From the NCBI GenBank assembly GCA_003649445.1, contig QMRV01000047.1, positions 1 through 16,037 of the forward strand: a stretch of DNA of 16,037 nt, read 5' to 3'. The notes beneath the pieces are model-generated. The model saw only the letters and a list, made by a program, of their open reading frames with translations, made no database searches and was not told the origin of the DNA. Source of the stretch: Thermoprotei archaeon. Its GTDB lineage: Archaea > Thermoproteota > Thermoprotei > Thermofilales > B15-G2. Below are positions 1 to 5,963 of this stretch, piece by piece (the stretch's first letter is position 1; the number at the start of each line of letters is the position of its first letter). A program made the translations under genes and the position numbers.

Positions 1-58
1 CTAGTATTTCAGTGTTATTTTCTCGAAAACTTTAGTACATAGTTTATCAGTTACAAAG

Positions 59-67
59 TTTTAAATA
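59..67 (+). promoter_or_regulatory. TATA box of the isomerase-like gene
   Basis: TTTTAAATA is centred 26 nt upstream of the GTG at 89, the distance expected between an archaeal TATA box and the transcription start. The mRNA should therefore begin at or next to the start codon, and no Shine-Dalgarno sequence is visible. A purine-rich CAAAG just upstream could serve as the BRE. Confidence 0.6.
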
Positions 68-88
68 AGTGCAGTAGCTAAATCATAC

Positions 89-1408
89 GTGGGAATTAAA
101 GTAGCATTTGTTCCTCTTTATCACTCTGATTACCCGTTTGACGTAGCTAAAAGATTCGTTAAAGAGGCTGTCAGTAGGCTTAGAGAAAAAGACATTAATG
201 TTTTGCTGTGTCAAGAAGTCTGTGAAAAAAGCTGTGTAGAAGGAGCAGTGAAGAGTATTACTTCGTATAGACCAGACTCTATTGTATTTTTCGTGGCTAC
301 GTGGACTGAGGCTCCAAATGCTGTTTCATTGGCACTGGAGCTTTCTCATTATCCGTTAGTTGTATGGGGTCTAAGAATGTACTATGAAAATGGTAAAAGA
401 GAGTCTACAGGGTCTCTTCCGGGCGCTTCAGTGCTTAAAGCAAGCTTAGAGGCTATTGGGCTTAAACCGTTTTTCGTAGTAGGCATGCCTAATGAACCAG
501 CTACTATTGATAAAGTCTACACTATTTGCTTAGCTTCAAGTGCTGTTAGAAAAATCAGGGAAGCTAAAATAGGGCTTGTAGGCTATGCTTCCATGGGAAT
601 GTACACAGCAATGTTTGATCCATTTTCTCTTAGAAAAGTATTTGGAGTAGATGTAGTGCACATAGATACTTCTGAAGTCTTTAAAGAAATGAGTGGAGTT
701 AAGGCAACTGAAGCATCGAGCGTTGCTGATAGTTGGCGTAAGAAGTACTTTATTGAAAGTGATGTGAGTGAAGAAGATTTAGTGAATGCTGCTAAAATCT
801 ATATTGCGCTAAGAAATCTTGTTGAAAAATATAAATTATCTTCAATTACAGTCAAGTGCCAGTACGAATTTTCTAAGGACTTGGGTTTCGTACCTTGTGT
901 TCCTCTATCAGTGCTAGCTGACGAGGGAGTAGTTTCTTCCTGTGAAGGTGATGTTCTGCTGACACTTACTATGCTTATGTTACATTACTTGACAAATCAG
1001 CCTATTTATTATGGAGACTTAGTAGACATTAGAGGAAACAAGGTCTATTTATCCAGCTGTGGATTTGCTCCACTAACGCTTTCGGCTGAGAAAACAATGG
1101 GTATAGGCAGGCACAAGTACTTTTTCAAAGGTCTCAGAAGCGGCATAGTTCTCAAGAAAGGTGAAGTAACTTTAGCTAGAATAGGGCTTGTTGCAGGGGA
1201 GTACAGGCTCCATGTCGCGTTAGGTGAAGTAGTGGAGACTGAGCTGAGGCAAAGGCTATTTCCTGCAGCTGAAGTAGAGCTCAAAGGAGATGTCGAGGCT
1301 TTTATAGAGAACGTTATGAGTCAGCACTATGCTTTAGCCTACGGAGACTTGAGAAAATATCTCAAGATACTTGCGAGAATTCTTGAATTAAAGTATATTG
1401 AGACCTAG
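89..1408 (+). CDS. L-fucose/L-arabinose isomerase-like protein
   Basis: This 439-residue protein resembles the archaeal L-fucose isomerase-like family, which interconverts aldoses and ketoses with a divalent metal. The N-terminal half is a Rossmann-like sugar-isomerase domain (VAFVPLYHSDYPFD at the start, FFVATWTEAPNAV near 67-79, GLVGYASMGMY near 162-172). The C-terminal half carries plausible metal and catalytic residues at E286 (SSCEGD), D310 (YYGDLVDI) and H413 (QHYALAYGD). The usual HCG-type motif reads SSCGFAP at 322-328, so the family histidine there is a serine and the substrate may differ from fucose. GTG is the start, with a TATA box 26 nt upstream. Its stop overlaps that of the convergent FGGY kinase, a possible functional partner (isomerase, then kinase). 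The family assignment is fairly firm; the sugar is unknown. Confidence 0.75.
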   Translation: MGIKVAFVPLYHSDYPFDVAKRFVKEAVSRLREKDINVLLCQEVCEKSCVEGAVKSITSYRPDSIVFFVATWTEAPNAVSLALELSHYPLVVWGLRMYYENGKRESTGSLPGASVLKASLEAIGLKPFFVVGMPNEPATIDKVYTICLASSAVRKIREAKIGLVGYASMGMYTAMFDPFSLRKVFGVDVVHIDTSEVFKEMSGVKATEASSVADSWRKKYFIESDVSEEDLVNAAKIYIALRNLVEKYKLSSITVKCQYEFSKDLGFVPCVPLSVLADEGVVSSCEGDVLLTLTMLMLHYLTNQPIYYGDLVDIRGNKVYLSSCGFAPLTLSAEKTMGIGRHKYFFKGLRSGIVLKKGEVTLARIGLVAGEYRLHVALGEVVETELRQRLFPAAEVELKGDVEAFIENVMSQHYALAYGDLRKYLKILARILELKYIET

Positions 1409-2874
1409 ACTTCATATTGCTCTAAGCATATTTTCTTAGATAAATCTAAGTAATTTTTGTAAAGCTTTCTATAGATAATGATAAGTTCTTTATTTGGTTT
1501 GACTTCTTCTTCAATTGAGACTATTCTCATGGCGTCTTCAATGTTCTTGAATGCTCCTGAGCCTATACCAGCTAAAATACATGCTCCAAGAGGAGCAGTA
1601 TCTGTTATCTTAGGCTTAAGTACAGGTAGCTCAAATACATTTGCTTTAATTTTTCTCCACAAACGGCTTTTAGCGCCTCCGCCTACGGCTATGACTTTAG
1701 AGAGAGGATAACCTAGATTTTTGATAGTTTCCAAATAGTACTTTAGCTCAAAAGCTATGGCCTCCATTATGGCTCTATAAACATGATGAGGCTTGTGGAA
1801 CAGCATAAGACCTAGTATAGCGCCTCTAGCGTCTGGTGGTACACCGGGCCTAAATGAGCCCGAGAAATAAGGTACTACGCGTACTCCATTAGACCCGGCG
1901 GGCACTTTCTCTGCTTCACGTTCAAATTCCTCGTGGGAAAGCTTCCTCCCGGTGAATTCTATAAGCCAGTCTATTAGAGCTCCTGAAGCCGAGAGAGTCC
2001 CAAGTAATGTCCACTTACCTGGAAATACGTAATGATATACGAGAAGGCTCACTGGAATTTCTTTAGGGAGTTTTTCTGCAACATAAAGTATTACTCCAGC
2101 TGTTCCAGTCGAGTCTATGACTGGCCCCTGACAATATACTCCCGCACCTAGCGCAGCGCAGCATTGATCATGTGCTCCGATAATTACTGGGATCTTTGTG
2201 CTTAACCTTAGTTTAGGTGCAATCTCGCTCCTAATATGTCCCACTATTTCATAAGAGTAATGAATTGTAGGCAACAAGTCTGCTTCAACTCCAGTAAATT
2301 CTACTAACTCAGAAAACCAGTCTTCTTTCCTTATATCGTAAAGCATACTAAATGAAGCTAAGCTCCTATCTACAGCAATTTTGCCGGTAAGCTTGTATGC
2401 TATATAGCTTTGGGGAGAAAAAAGTATTTTCTTTGTTCTTGACAGTAAATCTTTCTTATTTTTCTTTAGCCAAAGTAACTTAGGTGCAGTAAAACCAGGA
2501 TTAGGTATCATTCCTGTCCTTTGGTGAAGATACTTCAATCCAAAGGCCTCAATTAGTTCGTTTACTTCCTTAAAGCTCCGTTGATCAAGCCAGGAAATAG
2601 CATTTGATAAAATACGGCCTTTTTCATCTAGTAGAAGCAGAGTATTTGCTTGACTAGATAGAGCTATAGCAGATACTTTGTATTTTTCGGCTACTTCCCT
2701 TAAACACTTACTGAAGGCATTCCACCAGTCTTCCGGATTCTGCTCAACTATGCCCGGGCCTCGGAAAATGAGCCCATATTTCTCTCGAACTACAGTAACT
2801 ACTCGCCCCTCGTAATCGGTAACGTAAAGTTTCACACCGCTAGTTCCTAGATCAGCTCCGACTAAATATTTCAA
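1405..2874 (-). CDS. FGGY-family carbohydrate kinase (xylulokinase-like)
   Basis: At 489 residues this is full length for an FGGY sugar kinase, which transfers phosphate from ATP to a sugar or polyol in the cytoplasm. The N-terminal actin-like domain begins GADLGTSGVK (D8, phosphate-binding loop), followed by SWLDQR at 94-99, which usually contacts the sugar. The probable catalytic base is D236 in IIGAHDQCCAALGAG. The second domain has STGTAG near 255-260 and the adenosine-binding GGGAKSRLW near residue 400. Overall it is closest to xylulokinase/rhamnulokinase-type members, but the sugar cannot be deduced. The start codon is TTG; no ATG or GTG lies in frame nearby. It converges on the isomerase-like gene at 89-1408 and shares four bases with it at the stops. 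Confidence 0.85.
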   Translation of the reverse strand: MKYLVGADLGTSGVKLYVTDYEGRVVTVVREKYGLIFRGPGIVEQNPEDWWNAFSKCLREVAEKYKVSAIALSSQANTLLLLDEKGRILSNAISWLDQRSFKEVNELIEAFGLKYLHQRTGMIPNPGFTAPKLLWLKKNKKDLLSRTKKILFSPQSYIAYKLTGKIAVDRSLASFSMLYDIRKEDWFSELVEFTGVEADLLPTIHYSYEIVGHIRSEIAPKLRLSTKIPVIIGAHDQCCAALGAGVYCQGPVIDSTGTAGVILYVAEKLPKEIPVSLLVYHYVFPGKWTLLGTLSASGALIDWLIEFTGRKLSHEEFEREAEKVPAGSNGVRVVPYFSGSFRPGVPPDARGAILGLMLFHKPHHVYRAIMEAIAFELKYYLETIKNLGYPLSKVIAVGGGAKSRLWRKIKANVFELPVLKPKITDTAPLGACILAGIGSGAFKNIEDAMRIVSIEEEVKPNKELIIIYRKLYKNYLDLSKKICLEQYEV

Positions 2875-2899
2875 ATGAATCCCATATAGTAATTTGATG

Positions 2900-2909
2900 T
2901 AATAAACTA
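2900..2909 (-). promoter_or_regulatory. Putative TATA box of the FGGY kinase gene
   Basis: On the minus strand the sequence reads TAGTTTATTA, centred about 30 nt upstream of the TTG start. This fits an mRNA with a leader of only a few nucleotides. The surrounding stretch (2875-3130) is very AT-rich, so chance TATA-like words are common and the call is tentative. Confidence 0.4.
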
Positions 2910-3090
2910 AAACTATTTACCTTCAACTATATTCAATATTATGTGAAACAAGTAGCTTTTAGTTATTTTATGTGTACTGCGCTAAAAAGTACTTAATTTC
3001 ATATTAAATACTAATAATCTACACTACAGTATGTTATCAATAACTATTAAATACTTTAAATAGGAAATTTATTAAATCTATGTAAACGGT

Positions 3091-3100
3091 AAAAATATAA
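3091..3100 (+). promoter_or_regulatory. Putative TATA box of the coiled-coil gene
   Basis: AAAAATATAA is centred about 35 nt upstream of the ATG at 3131, giving an expected leader of roughly 9 nt. It is flanked by two TGTAAAC direct repeats. Confidence 0.45.
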
Positions 3101-3130
3101 GTCGCCTTAATGTAAACTATTACTAGAGAA

Positions 3131-3841
3131 ATGAAGCTTAAAGAAGAAATACTGCGTTTACTTAGAGAAGATATAGAATTTAGGTATACTGTGCTAGGAT
3201 ATTTAGGTCTGGATGAAGTAGTAAAGAGTATTCATGATCTACAAAGGCAGGTAGCTGAACAGAGTAAAGCTATATATAATTTGCAAAAACAAGTTTATGA
3301 GCACACTAAAATTATCAGTAATCTCCAAAAAGAAGTTGTTAAATATGGAAAATTGCTTGAGAAACATGAAAAGATAATTGAAGAGCTTAAAACTGAAGTA
3401 AAAGAGCTAAAAACTGAAGTAAGGGAACTTAAAGGTGATGTTCAGGGGCTTAAAGCGGCTTTTATAGAGCTAAGAAGTGCTATGGGTCTAACACTAGAAG
3501 AGTTTAGCAGAAGTTTTCTCAGAGGGCTACTTGAAGCTAGGGGAATTCCTAAAGACAAGTTAAAGCTTGAAAGAAAAGTCTTCAAATTAGATAGTAGAGA
3601 AATAGAAATCAATATATTTAATGAGAATCCACTAATAGTAGCTGAAGTGACGGCTGTATTAGAGGATTTAAGCGAATTAGATAAAGTTCTCGAAAGAGTT
3701 CTACTTGTTGAAGGGATTTATGGACGCAAACCTGACTATGTATTCCTTATAACGCCTACGATAACGAGAAATTTATCAGAAGAAGTATTTAAAAAAGCTA
3801 AAGAATATGGAATTGAAATAATATATGGAAAAATAGCTTAG
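3131..3841 (+). CDS. Coiled-coil protein with degenerate PD-(D/E)XK-like domain (DUF3782-like)
   Basis: This 236-residue protein has the layout of DUF3782-type proteins common in Thermoproteota: a long coiled coil followed by a restriction-endonuclease-like fold. Residues 34-75 hold three 14-residue repeats (IHDLQRQV, IYNLQKQV, ISNLQKEV at their starts). Residues 85-105 hold three heptads (ELKTEVK, ELKTEVR, ELKGDVQ), copied at DNA level as 21-bp units (3383-3445). The C-terminal domain has REIEINIF at 157-164 and LIVAEVTAVLE at 169-179, where active nucleases would carry an acidic residue and then ExK. Here N162 and T175 stand at the expected acidic and lysine positions, so catalysis is doubtful. 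The cellular role is unknown. It converges on birA with a 2-nt gap between stop codons. Confidence 0.7.
   Translation: MKLKEEILRLLREDIEFRYTVLGYLGLDEVVKSIHDLQRQVAEQSKAIYNLQKQVYEHTKIISNLQKEVVKYGKLLEKHEKIIEELKTEVKELKTEVRELKGDVQGLKAAFIELRSAMGLTLEEFSRSFLRGLLEARGIPKDKLKLERKVFKLDSREIEINIFNENPLIVAEVTAVLEDLSELDKVLERVLLVEGIYGRKPDYVFLITPTITRNLSEEVFKKAKEYGIEIIYGKIA
3383..3445 (+). repeat. Three 21-bp heptad-encoding repeats inside the coiled-coil gene
   Basis: Units at 3383-3403, 3404-3424 and 3425-3445 encode ELKTEVK, ELKTEVR and ELKGDVQ. The first two are almost identical in DNA, the third is diverged. This is the usual way a coiled coil lengthens by in-frame duplication. Confidence 0.7.
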
Positions 3842-3843
3842 AT

Positions 3844-4839
3844 TTAACCAGAATATGTTTTATGTCTTAAGTGAATTATGTCACCAAAATAAATTTTCAC
3901 TAGTTTGCCTTCATCTGTTTTCACTATAAGTAGGCCTTCACTATCTACATCTATTGCTAATCCTTCTACTTTATCTTTCTCGCTCAAATATACTACAACT
4001 CTTTTACCGAGAGTACTTGATAGAGATTTCCAGACTTTAATAATATGGTCTACATACCCATAAACTAGCTTAGTGTAAAGTTCTTCCAGTCTTTTCAGTA
4101 TTGCACGCATTAAAGCTACTCTAGAGACTCTGCGCCCAAGTTCTTGGCTCACAGAAGTAGCTATATCTGCTATTTCTCGAGGAATTTCATTGTTGACATT
4201 TACTCCTATTCCAACAAAAGCGTACTTAATTAAGTCAGTTTCAGTAACTGCCTCTACGAGTATACCTGCTGTTTTCTTTTCATCTAAAAGGACGTCGTTA
4301 GGCCACTTTAAGCGAGGATTAAGTCCCGTTATATCCATTATTCCTAGTGCTACTGCACAGCCTGTAAGCAGACTGAGGAGAGTTATTTTAGATGGAGGAA
4401 TAGGAGGCCTTAGTATAATTGTAAACCATAGGCCGCCTGGAGGAGAAATCCAATCTCTACCTAGCCTACCTCTGCCGCAGCTCTGTTTCTCAGCAATCAC
4501 TATGGTGCCTTCCTCTACACCGGCATTGGCTAGTGAGCGAGCAATATCTTGTGTTGAAGTAGCTTCTTCAAAGTATACTACACGGTATCTAAGTCTTGTA
4601 GAGAGGTCTCTCAAATACTCTTCTAAATAGAGTAAATCGTCTGTGTCAATGTAGCAGTAGCCTAAACGAGGATGAGATCTAATAACATGACCCTTTTTCT
4701 TTAAATTATTAACGGCTTTACTTACAGCCATTCGTGAAACACCTAGAGCTGAAGCTATTTCAGCTCCACTCACATAACTGCCAGCATTGCTGAGCAAAAT
4801 ATCTAGTACTTTGTCTTCAAGCGGTTTTGGTGAAGACAT
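3844..4839 (-). CDS. birA: Biotin-protein ligase with N-terminal DNA-binding domain
   Basis: BirA makes biotinyl-AMP from biotin and ATP and attaches biotin to a lysine of biotin carboxyl-carrier proteins. Its 331 residues comprise an N-terminal winged helix-turn-helix (about 10-65; SGAEIASALGVSRMAVSKAV is the helix-turn-helix), the catalytic domain with STQ at 95-97, the biotin-binding GRGRLGR at 122-128, KWPNDV at 178-183, GILVE and GIGVNVNN at 210-217, and a C-terminal SH3-like domain. The winged helix suggests a bifunctional ligase/repressor, as in E. coli, and the biotin transporter gene bioY lies 433 nt upstream in the divergent direction. The start is ATG with a well-placed TATA box, so a leaderless transcript is likely. 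Length and motifs look complete. The repressor role is inferred from the domain layout. Confidence 0.95.
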   Translation of the reverse strand: MSSPKPLEDKVLDILLSNAGSYVSGAEIASALGVSRMAVSKAVNNLKKKGHVIRSHPRLGYCYIDTDDLLYLEEYLRDLSTRLRYRVVYFEEATSTQDIARSLANAGVEEGTIVIAEKQSCGRGRLGRDWISPPGGLWFTIILRPPIPPSKITLLSLLTGCAVALGIMDITGLNPRLKWPNDVLLDEKKTAGILVEAVTETDLIKYAFVGIGVNVNNEIPREIADIATSVSQELGRRVSRVALMRAILKRLEELYTKLVYGYVDHIIKVWKSLSSTLGKRVVVYLSEKDKVEGLAIDVDSEGLLIVKTDEGKLVKIYFGDIIHLRHKTYSG

Positions 4840-4860
4840 TTATCTCATTTAACTATACTT

Positions 4861-4870
4861 AAATTAAATA
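4861..4870 (-). promoter_or_regulatory. TATA box of birA
   Basis: The minus strand reads TATTTAATTT, centred 26 nt upstream of the birA ATG, which fits a leaderless transcript. Confidence 0.55.
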
Positions 4871-4920
4871 AAATATTGCTACAGCATATTCTATAAGTGT
4901 CTATTTAAGCTCTTATAGAT

Positions 4921-5193
4921 ATGGCATGTCACTTGATTGGAGAGCTAGGAGAAAAACCTCCGTCAACATATAGTGAGACTGCAGTTGTGCTCAAGCAAAT
5001 AGGAGTACTTAAGGAAGATGAAGCTAAATTAATGCAGAAAATTATAGGTTACTAGGAATATCGTTGTTCATGGCTATGCTACTATATCTTTAAGTCTTGT
5101 AGAAAAATATTAGCTGAGAGAAAGTATAAAGATATCTTAAAGTTAGCAGAAAATATTCTCCTATATGCTAGAAATAAAAAAGTAGATTGCTAG
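4921..5193 (+). pseudogene. hepT: Decayed hepT (DUF86) toxin gene fragment
   Basis: Three adjoining frame segments read as the C-terminal two thirds of a HepT/DUF86 protein. Frame one from 4921 gives MACHLIGELGEKPPSTYSET and, 20 codons later, ends LMQKIIGY before an in-frame TAG at 5053. Shifting by one base at 5053 gives RNIVVHGYATISLSLVEK, which contains the HepT RX4HXY active-site motif. After a probable one-base loss in an A tract (5103-5107) the original frame resumes with ILAERKYKDILKLAENIL and ends at a TAG at 5191-5193. The roughly 45 N-terminal residues of a normal HepT are absent: an in-frame stop lies at 4906-4908 and the birA promoter occupies the space upstream. No mntA partner is visible. 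Two frameshifts plus truncation make this a relic, although the motif residues survive. Confidence 0.75.
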
Positions 5194-5243
5194 CGGTTCA
5201 ATAAATTGTTTTAAGTTTAATTGAGTCAGCAAAGTCAGTAGTG

Positions 5244-5251
5244 TTATAAAC
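5244..5251 (+). promoter_or_regulatory. TATA box of bioY
   Basis: TTATAAAC is centred about 24 nt upstream of the bioY ATG, predicting a leaderless or nearly leaderless transcript. Confidence 0.55.
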
Positions 5252-5258
5252 TGATTCT

Positions 5259-5271
5259 TTTACAGTAAACC
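5259..5271 (+). promoter_or_regulatory. Candidate BirA operator at the bioY start
   Basis: TTTACAGTAAA (5259-5269) is a perfect odd-length palindrome lying between the TATA box and the ATG, and GTAAACC (5265-5271) equals the core of the known bacterial BirA half-site TTGTAAACC. A protein bound here would block transcription initiation. However, the classical long spacer between half-sites is not present, so this is a guess supported by position and by the neighbouring birA gene. Confidence 0.3.
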
Positions 5272-5883
5272 ATGAACAATAGTAGTAGAGAAAATATTTT
5301 CTTACTGATGTTAGCTGGACTTATGTCCGGCTTAACGGCTGTCATGGCCCAGCTGTGTTTCTACTTGGGGCCTATACCGTATACCATGCAAAATTTCGCT
5401 ATATTTTTATCTGCTTTACTGCTGCCTCCCGAGTATGCTTGTCTCTCACAGATCTTCTACTTAATGTTAATAGCTTTCGGTTTTCCTGTTGCAGCAGGGG
5501 CAAGAGGAGGAATACTAGTGCTCATAGGTCCTACAGCAGGCTATCTCTGGGCTTTTCCTCTAGCAGCTTATTTAGCTAGCTGGAGTGCTAGAAGAATAAA
5601 GAAACCTAGTGTACTCAAGTTCTGGCTAGTATGTAATACTATGTCTTCTTTGATATACTTGCTCGGAGTAGTATGGCTTTACTACTGGCTTACTGCTGTA
5701 GAAGGACCTATTAAAACATGGGCGTTTACTGTAGCTAGCTTACTCAGTATTCCTCATAGCTGCGCGGTCATAGCTATTGTAGTCGGCGCGCTAATTTTTA
5801 TTCCACAAGACTTTCTTGTAGACCATTTACTAGCAGCAGTAGTTTACACTCATTTGAGAAATATAGTGAAGCATAAAATATAA
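5272..5883 (+). CDS. bioY: Biotin transporter BioY (ECF S-component)
   Basis: BioY is the membrane protein that binds biotin in energy-coupling-factor transporters. The 203 residues form about six hydrophobic segments. Diagnostic stretches are GPIPYTMQNFAIFLSALLL (33-51), equivalent to the family's P-x-T-x-Q-x-F signature, and ARGGILVLIGPTAGYLWAFPLAA, matching the family's GGRGG...GPTGGY segment. No ECF ATPase or EcfT gene lies in the window, so it either shares a distant ECF module or works alone as some BioY proteins do. The ATG start is supported by the TATA box about 24 nt upstream. Its position next to birA suggests a biotin-salvage regulon. Nothing in the sequence indicates damage. Confidence 0.92.
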   Translation: MNNSSRENIFLLMLAGLMSGLTAVMAQLCFYLGPIPYTMQNFAIFLSALLLPPEYACLSQIFYLMLIAFGFPVAAGARGGILVLIGPTAGYLWAFPLAAYLASWSARRIKKPSVLKFWLVCNTMSSLIYLLGVVWLYYWLTAVEGPIKTWAFTVASLLSIPHSCAVIAIVVGALIFIPQDFLVDHLLAAVVYTHLRNIVKHKI

Positions 5884-5933
5884 AATAACTTAATATTCGA
5901 GTTTTCTTACAGATATAAATAACTTGAACATAG

Positions 5934-5942
5934 TTATTTAAA
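5934..5942 (+). promoter_or_regulatory. TATA box of the GxGYxYP gene
   Basis: TTATTTAAA is centred 26 nt upstream of the GTG at 5964, the ideal spacing for a leaderless transcript, and it supports the choice of GTG as start. Confidence 0.6.
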
Positions 5943-5963
5943 CATATAATTCGAGATAAAGCT

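Larger units (their letters stand above)
2875..3130. other. AT-rich divergent intergenic region
   Basis: These 256 bases separate the minus-strand kinase from the plus-strand coiled-coil gene and should hold both promoters. I see no RNA gene and no plausible small ORF. TGTAAAC occurs twice as a direct repeat (3081-3087 and 3111-3117, 30 bp apart) on either side of the probable TATA element of the downstream gene. It resembles the core of a BirA half-site but has no inverted partner. Confidence 0.4.
4840..5271. other. birA-bioY divergent intergenic region
   Basis: This 432-nt gap holds the birA promoter, the hepT relic at 4921-5193, and the bioY promoter with a small palindrome near its right end. 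Nothing else is recognisable. The relic probably marks an insertion or an old operon junction between two genes that would otherwise share one divergent control region. Confidence 0.6.

Noticed and set aside
1045..1284. Antisense open frame within the isomerase-like gene, and similar frames opposite the ATPase, DHDPS-like and PreA-like genes
   Set aside because: All are low-complexity Ser/Leu-rich shadows of well-supported genes.
2875..3130. Small RNA or short peptide gene in the AT-rich spacer
   Set aside because: No stable stem, no GC-rich core and no open frame of note; only promoter-like words are visible.
4190..4630. A 146-codon open frame antisense to birA
   Set aside because: It lies wholly inside an unmistakable birA gene, resembles no known protein and has no promoter; it is a by-product of birA codon use.
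4921..5193. Programmed frameshifting to express a functional HepT
   Set aside because: The N-terminal third is absent, a second opposite indel is needed, and no slippery-site pattern is present at 5053; decay explains it better.
5355..5579. Overlapping plus-strand frame within bioY
   Set aside because: BioY has conserved family signatures across this stretch in its own frame; the alternative is Ser/Cys/Phe-rich and unrecognisable.
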